NCBI RefSeq assembly: GCF_964291045.1
Contig: NZ_OZ197277.1
Location: 1-64,000, forward strand
Direction of reading: 5' to 3'
From: PALSA-1444 sp964291045
GTDB lineage: Bacteria; Chlamydiota; Chlamydiia; Chlamydiales; Rhabdochlamydiaceae
Length of the DNA: 64,000 nucleotides
A model generated the notes under the pieces. That model made no database searches, was not told the DNA's origin, and saw nothing but the letters and a program-made list of their open reading frames with translations. The position numbers and the translations under genes were made by a program. Every line of letters starts with the position of its first letter. Position 1 is the stretch's first letter. Positions 16,906 through 25,066 of the stretch are shown here, one piece after another.

Positions 16906-19900
16906 TTACGCAATCAACCCAGATAAAAAAAATGATCCCCACTGCTCTATATTGTCGCGGTTTTTTTGCATTCCTAGGAGTATGGCCTTTTGCAGAGCCT
17001 CTGCTTTATTTAGTTTAGGAGCTCCTATCCCTAGTAAATACCTATAAAATACCTCTACCATTTGCACTGTGACGGCGGAATCAGGAAGGGGCCAGTAGCT
17101 TGCAATTGTGGATTTGGCTCCAGATCCTAGAAAAGACCATATGGGGCCAATACTCCCCTCTCGTTTTAGATTTCCTCTTCCAAGATGACAGGCGCTCATG
17201 AAGACAAGATCTGCTTTAAGGGACATAGATGCAATCTCTTCAGAACGGAAAATTCCAGAGGGGTGAGCCTCATCTGGCGTGAGTTTAAAGAGCCCTTTAA
17301 ACACAGAGTGAGGATCAAAGTTAGAATCAGGATGATCCTGTGCATTTTCTTCTATCATGCCATGACAGGCAATATGAATGATCCTAGCTTGAGGGGCTTG
17401 TTTAAGGAAATTTTCTGTTGTGGCGTTTTCCTGTGTTAATACTTGAGTTAAAGGAACGTTCATAAGAGGAGCTAATATTTCCCTGACTTCTACTTCAGTA
17501 AATTTCAAATGATTATCTTGGGTATGAGGTGTTAAGGGATTTCCCATCAAGAGAATACCCTGAGATAACGAGGGAGAAAGCTCATCAAGAAGATGTAAAA
17601 CTTGGATAGAAGGGGCGAGTGAAATAGGGTACTTTTCAATCAGATATTGATCTGTTGCTGCATGATAAAAAGCTCCAAAGGGAAGGTGCGCTAAAAACTT
17701 ATCGGGAATAAAGGTGAGGCTTTGATTTTCCTTTACCTCAGATAAGTAAGGCTCTAAAGGAGTAATGAGGAGTTCATACCACCTGGAGAGGTGTTTTTGA
17801 AAGGCATCTGTTGCTTTTTCACCTCGTTTAACGCGGGGCCTTAGTCCATAGGGAAATGTTTTTAAAAGAGTGGAGATATTCTTAAATGTATTGGAGTCAA
17901 AAGAGAGAGAAAGAGAAATAGGTTCTCTAGAGTTTTGATGGGGGGAGATAATCCAAACCTTGATATAAGGCCCTTCTTGAGGGTATATAAAAGAATAGGT
18001 AATAAAAGCAGTATTGAATTTTTTAGAAAGCTTTTGCATGGTAGTAAATGAGACCTGTTCTAGAAAAGGAGCTTCCCTTTTTTGAGAAGATAATTTGTCC
18101 CTGATCAAGGAAGAAAGAGCTCTTGCTCTTCTCATATCCGTGATTTCTAAAGCGTCTAGAGTTTTATTTTGACGAAGAAGTGTTTCCTCTAAAATGAGAT
18201 AAAGGTTTGACCACTCTTCAAATAAGGTCACCTGCCACTGAGCTCTTTTGACATCTTGCTGAAGAGGGCTCGTAATGTGAATACCTTTACGAAAATATTC
18301 TTCTGCTTGGGCATAGTTTCCTAAAAGGTAATCCATTCTTCCCAAATTGCAATACGCTCTCCACTCTCCTAACACATCTTTGAGCTCAAGGGCAATAGCT
18401 AACGCTTTTTCATGGAACTCTATAGCTTTATCATACGCTCCCAAAGAGTCATAAACCGTCCCTAAATTGATATAAGCCTTACCTACTTCTACAGTATTGT
18501 TTAGATTAAGAGCGATTGTTAAAGCTCTATGATAGCAGCTAGCTGCTTGATGAATATTTCCTAAAGAAGCATAGGTGCTTCCTAAACTGAGATGAATCAT
18601 CCCTTCTCTTGCAGAGTCCTTAAGTTCTAGAGCGATATTTAGGGATTTTGTTTGGCAGTTAAAGGCTTGAGGGTAGTCTTTTAAAGAGAGGTAAGCCGCC
18701 CCTAAATTGCCATAAGCGTTACACTCTCCAATGCGGTCACTTAGCTCTAAAGCAATCAATAAATGCTTGTTATGAAACTCTATAGCTTTTAGATACTCTT
18801 TTAAACTATAGTAATCTAACCCCAAATTCGTATAAACCGTTCCCTCTCCAACGCGGTCTTTAAGCTCTAGAGCAATCTCTAAAGCCTTTTCATGCACTTC
18901 AACTGCCGCGTGGTACTTTCCTAAAAAACTATAGGCATTTCCTAAGTTTGTATAAGCCCCCCTCTCTCCTACACGGTCTTTAAGCTCTAAAGCGAGTTGT
19001 AAATTTTTATGATGCCACTCTAGGGCTTGATGAGCTTCTCCTAAAAAATGGTGAGCATTTCCTAAATTGGCATAAGCTGCCTTTTCTCCCACCTTATCCT
19101 TAAGTTCAAGAGCAATTCTTAAATGTTGATGATGAAACTCTAGGGCTTTTGCATGATTTCCTAAAGCATAGTAGTCCGTTCCTAAGTTTCCATAAACCAT
19201 ACCTTCTTCTACTTTGTTTTGTAGCTTGAGAGTAATGTTTAATTCTTTCTCATGAAATTCTATGGCTTTAAGATAGTTTCCTGAAGATCGGTAAGCATTT
19301 CCTAAATTGCAATACGCTCTTGCCTCTCCAACCAAATCTTTAAGATAAAGGGCAATTAATACATCCTTTTCATGAAATGTAATGGCTTTTGAGTAGTCTC
19401 CTAAAGAAGCGTAGTCAATTCCTAAATTTGCATAAGCTATACCTTCTCCAGTACGGTCATGAAGATCTCTTGCAATAGCTAAATGGTGATGATGAAATGT
19501 AAGAGCTTTGGTATAGTTTCCTAAAGCTTGATAAGCATTTCCCAACTGGCAATAAGCAGATCCCTCTTCTGATCTATTTTGAAGTTCTAACGCAATAGCT
19601 AAATGCTTCTCGTATAATTCAACAGCTCTATGGTGATGTCCTAAAGAGGCGTATGCCATTCCTAAGTTGGAATAAGCTCCTGCTTCTCCTAATTTGTCTT
19701 TAAGTTCTAGGGCGCTATTTAAATGTTTTTCATGTAACTTGAGTGCTTGATGATGATCTCCTAAAGAGCGGTAAGTAATACCTAAATTCGCATAAGCTTT
19801 ACCTTCTCCTTGAGGGTCTTTTAACTCAAGAGCGCAACTTAAATGCTTATCATGTAATTTGCGTGCTAGATGGTGATCTCCTAACGCGCTATAAGTGATT

Positions 19901-20541
19901 CCTAAATAGCTGTAGGCATTTGCTTTCATTCTAAGGTTTTTCAAGAGAAGTGCAATTTTTAAAAATTTCTTGTGGTACTCTAAGGCTTGATGATGCTCTC
20001 CTAAAGAGTGATAGAGGTCTCCTAACTTCATGTAAACCCACCCTTCCATGAGGGAATTTTTTCTCTCTAATAAGCCTTTTAAAAAAACCAGGTAGAACTT
20101 GATTTGTTGATGAGCTTCTATAGAGTCAAAATGAGGATTTACTGAGTTGGATGTCTGGAGTGAGCTGGCTTCATTAAGAAGGCATTGATGGGTAAAGTCT
20201 TTTTTGCTTGTTTCTTGGAGGAGAGTTGCCCCTAGAAAAGCTAGATCATCGCAGTTTTTTTGGAGTTCATCAGCATGCTTTTCTGAGATGAGTTTTAAGA
20301 CATGTCCTTCTCTAAGAAGATACGGTTTTGATTGAATATCTTCATGAAGTTGAGAAAGATTGCCTTCATAGCTTCTTCCCTGATGAAGGAGATCTTGAAG
20401 GGCAGATTTGATTTTACTGATATCACCCTTTGTTTGGTGCGAAAACGAGTAGAGCCGGATTTTATGAGAGTTAGCATCAGAGGGGGTAACTTGGATTTTA
20501 GTCAATCCTGCTTGAGTCAAGATATTTGAGGAAATACTCAT
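16906..20541 (-). CDS. TPR-CHAT caspase-like protease, copy B
   Basis: 1211 residues. Residues 1-95 form the shared N-terminal module (MSISSNILTQAGLTKI, HKIRLYSF, SKPYLLREG). A short helical linker follows, then fifteen TPR units of 40 residues and one degenerate unit ending in LSSLIRDK. From about residue 850 comes the CHAT domain with His about 1060 (HIACHG) and Cys about 1118 (MSACHLGRG), followed by the conserved IGPIWSFLG..ASYWPLPDS segment. Domain order and catalytic region match copy A closely, but there are four more TPR units, which suggests gain or loss of 120-bp repeats. No good ribosome-binding site is seen before the ATG at 20541. TPRs would bind a partner or substrate and the CHAT domain would cut it; neither is known. 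No signal peptide or membrane segment. Confidence 0.88.
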   Translation of the reverse strand: MSISSNILTQAGLTKIQVTPSDANSHKIRLYSFSHQTKGDISKIKSALQDLLHQGRSYEGNLSQLHEDIQSKPYLLREGHVLKLISEKHADELQKNCDDLAFLGATLLQETSKKDFTHQCLLNEASSLQTSNSVNPHFDSIEAHQQIKFYLVFLKGLLERKNSLMEGWVYMKLGDLYHSLGEHHQALEYHKKFLKIALLLKNLRMKANAYSYLGITYSALGDHHLARKLHDKHLSCALELKDPQGEGKAYANLGITYRSLGDHHQALKLHEKHLNSALELKDKLGEAGAYSNLGMAYASLGHHHRAVELYEKHLAIALELQNRSEEGSAYCQLGNAYQALGNYTKALTFHHHHLAIARDLHDRTGEGIAYANLGIDYASLGDYSKAITFHEKDVLIALYLKDLVGEARAYCNLGNAYRSSGNYLKAIEFHEKELNITLKLQNKVEEGMVYGNLGTDYYALGNHAKALEFHHQHLRIALELKDKVGEKAAYANLGNAHHFLGEAHQALEWHHKNLQLALELKDRVGERGAYTNLGNAYSFLGKYHAAVEVHEKALEIALELKDRVGEGTVYTNLGLDYYSLKEYLKAIEFHNKHLLIALELSDRIGECNAYGNLGAAYLSLKDYPQAFNCQTKSLNIALELKDSAREGMIHLSLGSTYASLGNIHQAASCYHRALTIALNLNNTVEVGKAYINLGTVYDSLGAYDKAIEFHEKALAIALELKDVLGEWRAYCNLGRMDYLLGNYAQAEEYFRKGIHITSPLQQDVKRAQWQVTLFEEWSNLYLILEETLLRQNKTLDALEITDMRRARALSSLIRDKLSSQKREAPFLEQVSFTTMQKLSKKFNTAFITYSFIYPQEGPYIKVWIISPHQNSREPISLSLSFDSNTFKNISTLLKTFPYGLRPRVKRGEKATDAFQKHLSRWYELLITPLEPYLSEVKENQSLTFIPDKFLAHLPFGAFYHAATDQYLIEKYPISLAPSIQVLHLLDELSPSLSQGILLMGNPLTPHTQDNHLKFTEVEVREILAPLMNVPLTQVLTQENATTENFLKQAPQARIIHIACHGMIEENAQDHPDSNFDPHSVFKGLFKLTPDEAHPSGIFRSEEIASMSLKADLVFMSACHLGRGNLKREGSIGPIWSFLGSGAKSTIASYWPLPDSAVTVQMVEVFYRYLLGIGAPKLNKAEALQKAILLGMQKNRDNIEQWGSFFLSGLIA

Positions 20542-20648
20542 AGGGTACTCACCATGATTTTCATGGAATAATCAGTGTAAAATAGGATGTTTTATCTGCG
20601 TGCCCTACACTTACATAGTGGACCTTGGACTAAAAATAACGTCTATTT

Positions 20649-21106
20649 TTAGTTCAAAAATTCCATTTTTTTAGAGGGTTTTTTTAAGGCAGCTTTATTC
20701 TTCCATACTGACTCAAATTGATCAATCCATTCTGCAATTTCTCTAGCATGAAGATGCCCAAGGATGTATTTTTCTTTAGGAGCTAGATAAAAGAATCTGT
20801 TAAAAATAGATTGAGAGTCAGGATTGTCAAGCAGCTTTACATCTACACTTCCATGAGATGCGATATGAATGACTCTAGCCTGAGAGGCTTCTTTGAAGAA
20901 GTTTTCTATTAGCGTCTTTCTGAAGGAATGGGACTTATTCAGTCGGATTGCCTAGAGGTACAGCTAGTTTGATAACTTTTTCTATTCTTAAAATTTTTTG
21001 CTTTGAATAAGGGATGTCACCTTTATTAGATGATATTATCACTATTTTTTTATGAAACTCCTCTTTAGAGCTTCTTAAAGGAGATGGATGGCCGCTTCTT
21101 TATCCA
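20649..21106 (-). pseudogene. Remnant of a further CHAT protease gene
   Basis: Reading the minus strand, a frame from about 21106 encodes a segment ending KLAVPLGNPTE (matching the LLxGNPxT segment of the intact CHAT domains) and then meets a stop at about 20935. One base later another frame continues with TLIENFFKEASQARVIHIAS HGS (written here with a gap), closely resembling ATTENFLKQAPQARIIHIAC HGM of copy B, then FNRFFYLAPKEK and LHAREIAEW. It stops at 20649 before any equivalent of the SACHLGRG catalytic Cys segment. No start codon, TPR array or N-terminal module is attached. It is a degraded relative lying directly upstream of copy B in the same orientation. Confidence 0.8.
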
Positions 21107-21180
21107 TAAAAAACCATGGATTAGCTTGATGAAGCTTGAGCTCTTAAGAAAAATGGAATCAGAGTAGTGACTAGAAAAAT

Positions 21181-21212
21181 AAGATAGAGGGTACATTTGT
21201 ACCCTCTATCTT
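21181..21212. terminator. Perfect 14-bp hairpin
   Basis: AAGATAGAGGGTAC (21181-21194), loop ATTT, GTACCCTCTATCTT (21199-21212), followed by T-rich sequence. It lies 115 bases downstream of the gene at 21327-22382 and upstream of the CHAT remnant, a good candidate terminator for that gene. Confidence 0.7.
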
Positions 21213-21326
21213 TGTTTGATAGGCATGCCTATAAAAAAATTGCCAGCACTGATCGGGGGAATTTCAGCAGGCAAAGAATCTGTCTCCTATGACTGTTTTT
21301 TACTCCCTCTAGGTTTTTCATTAAAG

Positions 21327-22382
21327 TCACAAGAAATTTTCTTTATGCAATTGTTGTATCTTGTTCAAAGAGAGGATCATGTTAAATAACTCTTTATCAA
21401 ATGAAAAAAGATCCTCTAAGAGATCTGAGTAGCTATAGTTTCTTTGCTCTTTAAATTGTGAGTTTGATGTCATTTTACTCAGGAGTTTTTCAGGTAAATA
21501 CCGATGACCCATATTCTCTAAGGGGAATTCAATGAGTTCTTTTAAAAGTTCAAAAAAACCGTAGGAAATCACCTTTCCGTCTTCTTGGATATGACTCATA
21601 ATTTCTGGGAGACGCGGATGATCCATTAATGCCTCTGCTAGTTCTTTATTTTGCTTTGAAATGGTATAGAAGAGGAGGTGTCCAAGTCCGTGCTTCTGGT
21701 TAACTTTCATCAAATGAGGAATTTTCGAAAAGAGCAAGAGAAGAAATTCATTGAGATGGTTTCCTGAGTCATTGATATAAGGAATGCGATTTTCTAACTT
21801 CTCAAGATGCTCAAGCTTTTCAGAAGATGAAGTTGATATTGCAGCAGCAAAATCCGGAAACAAACAGATGAACTGGTTGAATAATTTATCTATTTTTTGA
21901 TTAATAGCATTTTCATTGGCACCTTCTTGTTCACTAGCATCTTCTATACGGTCTAAAGCCTGAGGGAAATTAGAAAATATTTTCACTTGTTTGATTAACT
22001 GGAAACTTAAGGCCCCCAAGGTTTCTTGATCATTTGGAGTGAAGCTGATCCTTTCCACATCAAAAATTCGAACCATGGTCTCTATACTGTTTAAGCTAAA
22101 TAACAAAGAACGCTCTTGGCTTGCATGAGTCATCAGTTGTTTAAAAAGAGATGTCACACGCTCTGCATTCTGATTGAGTGCATTTCTATGGATATTCATG
22201 AGTGATGTGACAGCAGGGTTATCTTGATTAATAAGAAGGGTAATTCCACTTTCGATTAGAGAAGGGGGAAATGCTTCAGTCTGATCTAAAATGGATTTAA
22301 CTTGATCAGCATCTCCTCTTCTAATAGCTTGGTCCAGCTGTATACTCAAGTTTGAATACAAGTAATTATTGTTTATTGGCAT
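21327..22382 (-). CDS. Hypothetical helical protein
   Basis: 351 residues, not recognised. The sequence looks all-helical. Residues 10-40 (LDQAIRRGDADQVKSILDQT) resemble the start of an ankyrin-like or HEAT-like repeat, but no repeat series follows. There is no signal peptide, membrane segment or catalytic motif. AGAGG lies about 4 bases before the ATG. It stands alone between the CHAT remnant and the rhomboid gene, inside the accessory block separating lon from rnz. A host-directed or cytoplasmic scaffold role is possible, but nothing visible supports one over another. Confidence 0.7.
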   Translation of the reverse strand: MPINNNYLYSNLSIQLDQAIRRGDADQVKSILDQTEAFPPSLIESGITLLINQDNPAVTSLMNIHRNALNQNAERVTSLFKQLMTHASQERSLLFSLNSIETMVRIFDVERISFTPNDQETLGALSFQLIKQVKIFSNFPQALDRIEDASEQEGANENAINQKIDKLFNQFICLFPDFAAAISTSSSEKLEHLEKLENRIPYINDSGNHLNEFLLLLFSKIPHLMKVNQKHGLGHLLFYTISKQNKELAEALMDHPRLPEIMSHIQEDGKVISYGFFELLKELIEFPLENMGHRYLPEKLLSKMTSNSQFKEQRNYSYSDLLEDLFSFDKELFNMILSLNKIQQLHKENFL

Positions 22383-22830
22383 AAACCTCTTGTTTAATTA
22401 TTAATTACATGTATTACTTTATCATTACTATTATTATAAAAGCAATATTAGTAATTATCTAAAATGTTATATTTTTAAACAAAACTAATAAACAACGTTA
22501 ATTTCATAGAGTGTTTTTCATTTATTAAAAACAGTATTGTTTTTTATTTTCTTGAGTGATGTAAAAACTCTTAAGAGCGTAAGGGGCAGAATACAACAGA
22601 TATTTGGGGAAATACTTCTGCATGTTGATCTTGATCTAGGAAATGTCATCTATTTCCATGAAACCAAGCCTTGTGGTATCTTAAGAGAGATTTCCTATCA
22701 TCTTTATCCATCCACGTGTGATCAGGAAATGTAATTGAACCGGAATCTATAAAACTACAAATGAAGAGAGGGTGCGCAGTGTACTTCTCCTTCTTGTTGG
22801 ATATCCACCCTTCATCAAAAAGATTGTCAT
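22383..22830. other. Intergenic region between divergent genes
   Basis: 448 AT-rich bases between the divergent starts at 22382 and 22831. A 65-codon frame (22537-22734, +) has no ATG with a ribosome-binding site and no recognisable content, so it is not called. The first 150 bases are very AT-rich and probably hold the promoter of the leftward gene. No hairpin or repeat stands out. Confidence 0.5.
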
Positions 22831-23994
22831 ATGCGTTTACTCGGAGAATTTCAGCAAGAAAAAGAGGCTCTTCACTTCCAACTCTTTTTACAAAAAGAAC
22901 AAATTGAAAGTGTGATTGATTCTGATGGAGTCTCTAACACGAGATTATGGGTGATTGAAGAAGAGAGTTTTGTAAAAGCTCTTTCCTATTATGAAAGGTG
23001 GCTAGCTGGGGATCTTACATTTACAGTGACACTTAAAAAAAGAGCTTCCTCACCTAGAAAAAATAGTAAAGGGGCTTTTAAAGCTCAGCTGCAAGAAGAG
23101 AACACACGCTTCAAGAACCCGGGCAATCAAATCGGAGCGCTCTCTTTTTTCAGCTTAAATCAATTCTCTTTAACAAAATTCTTCATTGCTCTTTGCGTAG
23201 CGCTTTTTGTGATCACTACCTTTCAAATGCGAGTGGTTGAAAAGGACATCGGCCCGATTGGATCGAAATATCCGTTTCTTCCCGTCCACAAAAAGCTCTT
23301 ATTTGACTATCCTAAATATTTAGAAAATTTAGAGAGCTTTTTTAAAAAATATGAAATACGGGAGTCTACCGATTTAAATCACCTCTCTCATAAAGAAAAA
23401 ACAGAGCTTCACCGCATTGAAGAGCAGCCTACATGGCAAGGTATTTTAAGCTTTCTTCCAGAAGGGAGCATTAAAGATGTCCTTCAATTCCCCAGAAGCG
23501 CTCTCATGACGCAAATCCAAGAAGGAGAGCTATGGCGTCTTATTACCCCTGTTTTTCTTCACGGAAGCTTTTTGCATATTTTCTTTAATATGACATGGCT
23601 TTTTATGTTAGGGACGCAAATTGAGATCAGAATTGGAGCTGCTAAATATCTCTTTCTCTCCTTCCTCTTAGCTGTTTTTTCTAATATTGCTCAATACGGA
23701 GTGAGCGGCCCTATTTTTATCGGGTATTCTGGCATCATTACCGGGATATTTGGGTTCATTTGGTCTCGTCAGAAAATCGCTCCTAAAGAGGGGTATCCCC
23801 TGCAGAAGAGAGTGATTAAAGTGATGGCAGGATTTGTGATGGTGATGTTTGCGCTTGAAGTAATTGCTCTTCTTTTACAGCTTGTCCTAGCAGATCCTAT
23901 TGATATCTCTATTGCCAATACAGCTCATATGACAGGAGGGCTTTTTGGTATTGTCTTAGGAAGATGCTCTTTTTTTGCCAAAAAAACAGCGTAG
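22831..23994 (+). CDS. Rhomboid-family intramembrane serine protease (GlpG-like)
   Basis: 387 residues. A cytosolic N-terminal domain of about 110 residues (like the GlpG N-domain) is followed by a membrane helix at about 115-133, a soluble loop, and the rhomboid core from about residue 230. The core has HGSFLHIFFNMTWLF with the HxxxN oxyanion residues, GYSGIITGIFG with the catalytic Ser (about 299), and AHMTGGLFG with the catalytic His (about 366). All residues needed for activity are present. Rhomboids cut transmembrane substrates within the lipid bilayer. No strong ribosome-binding site precedes the ATG. It lies 52 bases upstream of rnz in the same direction, so the two may be co-transcribed. 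Confidence 0.9.
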   Translation: MRLLGEFQQEKEALHFQLFLQKEQIESVIDSDGVSNTRLWVIEEESFVKALSYYERWLAGDLTFTVTLKKRASSPRKNSKGAFKAQLQEENTRFKNPGNQIGALSFFSLNQFSLTKFFIALCVALFVITTFQMRVVEKDIGPIGSKYPFLPVHKKLLFDYPKYLENLESFFKKYEIRESTDLNHLSHKEKTELHRIEEQPTWQGILSFLPEGSIKDVLQFPRSALMTQIQEGELWRLITPVFLHGSFLHIFFNMTWLFMLGTQIEIRIGAAKYLFLSFLLAVFSNIAQYGVSGPIFIGYSGIITGIFGFIWSRQKIAPKEGYPLQKRVIKVMAGFVMVMFALEVIALLLQLVLADPIDISIANTAHMTGGLFGIVLGRCSFFAKKTA

Positions 23995-24046
23995 TCCGTT
24001 TAAAAAAATAACAATCTAATTTTTAAGATAAAGGCCGTTAAAGAGT

Positions 24047-24961
24047 ATGAGTTTAAGAGATGTCGTCATTTTAGGATGCTCAAGTCAGCAGCCCACGCGG
24101 CACCGTAACCACGGCGCTTATTTAGTGAGATGGAATGAAGAGGGACTTCTCTTTGATCCAGGAGAAGGAACGCAGCGGCAGTTTATCTTTGCAAATATTG
24201 CCCCCCCTTGTGTAACCAGAATCTTTGTGAGCCACTTTCATGGGGATCACTGCTTAGGGCTTGGCTCTATGCTCATGAGGCTCAACCTTGATAAAGTGAA
24301 ACACCCTATTCATTGCTACTATCCAGCTAGCGGTAAAGTGTATTTTGATAGGCTGCGGTATGGAACAGCCTATCATGAAAATATCCATGTGATTGAGCAT
24401 CCTGTTGAACATGATGGCATCATTCATGAAGATGACACATTTTGTATCGAGGCGTACAGATTAGAGCATGGCATTGAAAACTTTGCCTACCGCGTGATTG
24501 AAAAGGATGTCAGGCGGTTTGATCAAACACTTCTTAATCAAAAAGATATTAAAGGCCCTTTAGTCAAAGAACTGATCGCTAAAGGATCTCTTGATAGACA
24601 CGGCCATAGGGTTTCTTTAGATGATGTGAGCTTTATGCAAAAAGGAGAGATCTTTGCCTCCGTGTTAGATACACTTCCCTGTGAAGGGGCTCTAAAAGCT
24701 GCTAACGGGGCTACAGTTCTTCTTTGTGAGAGCACCTACTTAAAAGAGCATGAGCATTTAGCTAAAGCGTATCTTCATATGACAGCTGAACAAGCAGCTT
24801 TGATTGCCAAACAAAGCGGTGTGAAGCTTTTAATCTTAACCCATTTTTCTGCGAGGTATCAAGAAGAGAGCGCCTTTGCTAAAGAAGCTAGGCAGATCTT
24901 TTCTGATGTCATTGCAGCAGAAGATTTAAAAGTGATCCCTTTTCCTAAGAAAATGGGATGA
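24047..24961 (+). CDS. rnz: Ribonuclease Z
   Basis: 304 residues of the metallo-beta-lactamase fold. The zinc motif SHFHGDH is at residues 62-68, further metal ligands are in EHGIENF and LTHFSARY, and the C-terminus is typical of RNase Z. It processes the 3' ends of tRNA precursors, especially those lacking encoded CCA. Length fits the short bacterial form (about 300). In C. trachomatis the corresponding gene (CT346, from memory) sits between lon and xerC, which agrees with the surroundings here once the accessory genes are removed. It converges on a TPR gene, with a strong hairpin between. Confidence 0.95.
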   Translation: MSLRDVVILGCSSQQPTRHRNHGAYLVRWNEEGLLFDPGEGTQRQFIFANIAPPCVTRIFVSHFHGDHCLGLGSMLMRLNLDKVKHPIHCYYPASGKVYFDRLRYGTAYHENIHVIEHPVEHDGIIHEDDTFCIEAYRLEHGIENFAYRVIEKDVRRFDQTLLNQKDIKGPLVKELIAKGSLDRHGHRVSLDDVSFMQKGEIFASVLDTLPCEGALKAANGATVLLCESTYLKEHEHLAKAYLHMTAEQAALIAKQSGVKLLILTHFSARYQEESAFAKEARQIFSDVIAAEDLKVIPFPKKMG

Positions 24962-24970
24962 ACCTGGTGT

Positions 24971-25006
24971 AATCTAGCTCGTTATAGAGTTATAACGAGC
25001 TAGATT
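24971..25006. terminator. Perfect 16-bp hairpin between rnz and the TPR gene cluster
   Basis: AATCTAGCTCGTTATA (24971-24986), loop GAGT, TATAACGAGCTAGATT (24991-25006), followed by CTTGTCTTTTT. It sits between two convergent genes and has the form of an intrinsic terminator usable from both sides. Confidence 0.8.
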
Positions 25007-25066
25007 CTTGTCTTTTTAAAAAATCAATAAGAGGTGTATTTTTTTGATTTTAAAGGGTTTCACCCG

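Noticed and set aside
12174..20541. TPR-CHAT proteins as part of a type III-E CRISPR (Craspase) or a gasdermin system
   Set aside because: No Cas-like gene, CRISPR array or gasdermin-like protein is seen next to any of the three genes.
20840..20870. Ser instead of Cys before His-Gly (HIASHG) in the CHAT remnant as an inactivating change
   Set aside because: Many active CHAT domains have Ser, Thr or another residue there; the fragment is inactive because it lacks the Cys segment and is frameshifted.
22537..22734. 65-codon frame before the rhomboid gene
   Set aside because: No ATG with ribosome-binding site and no family resemblance; may be chance or an old remnant.
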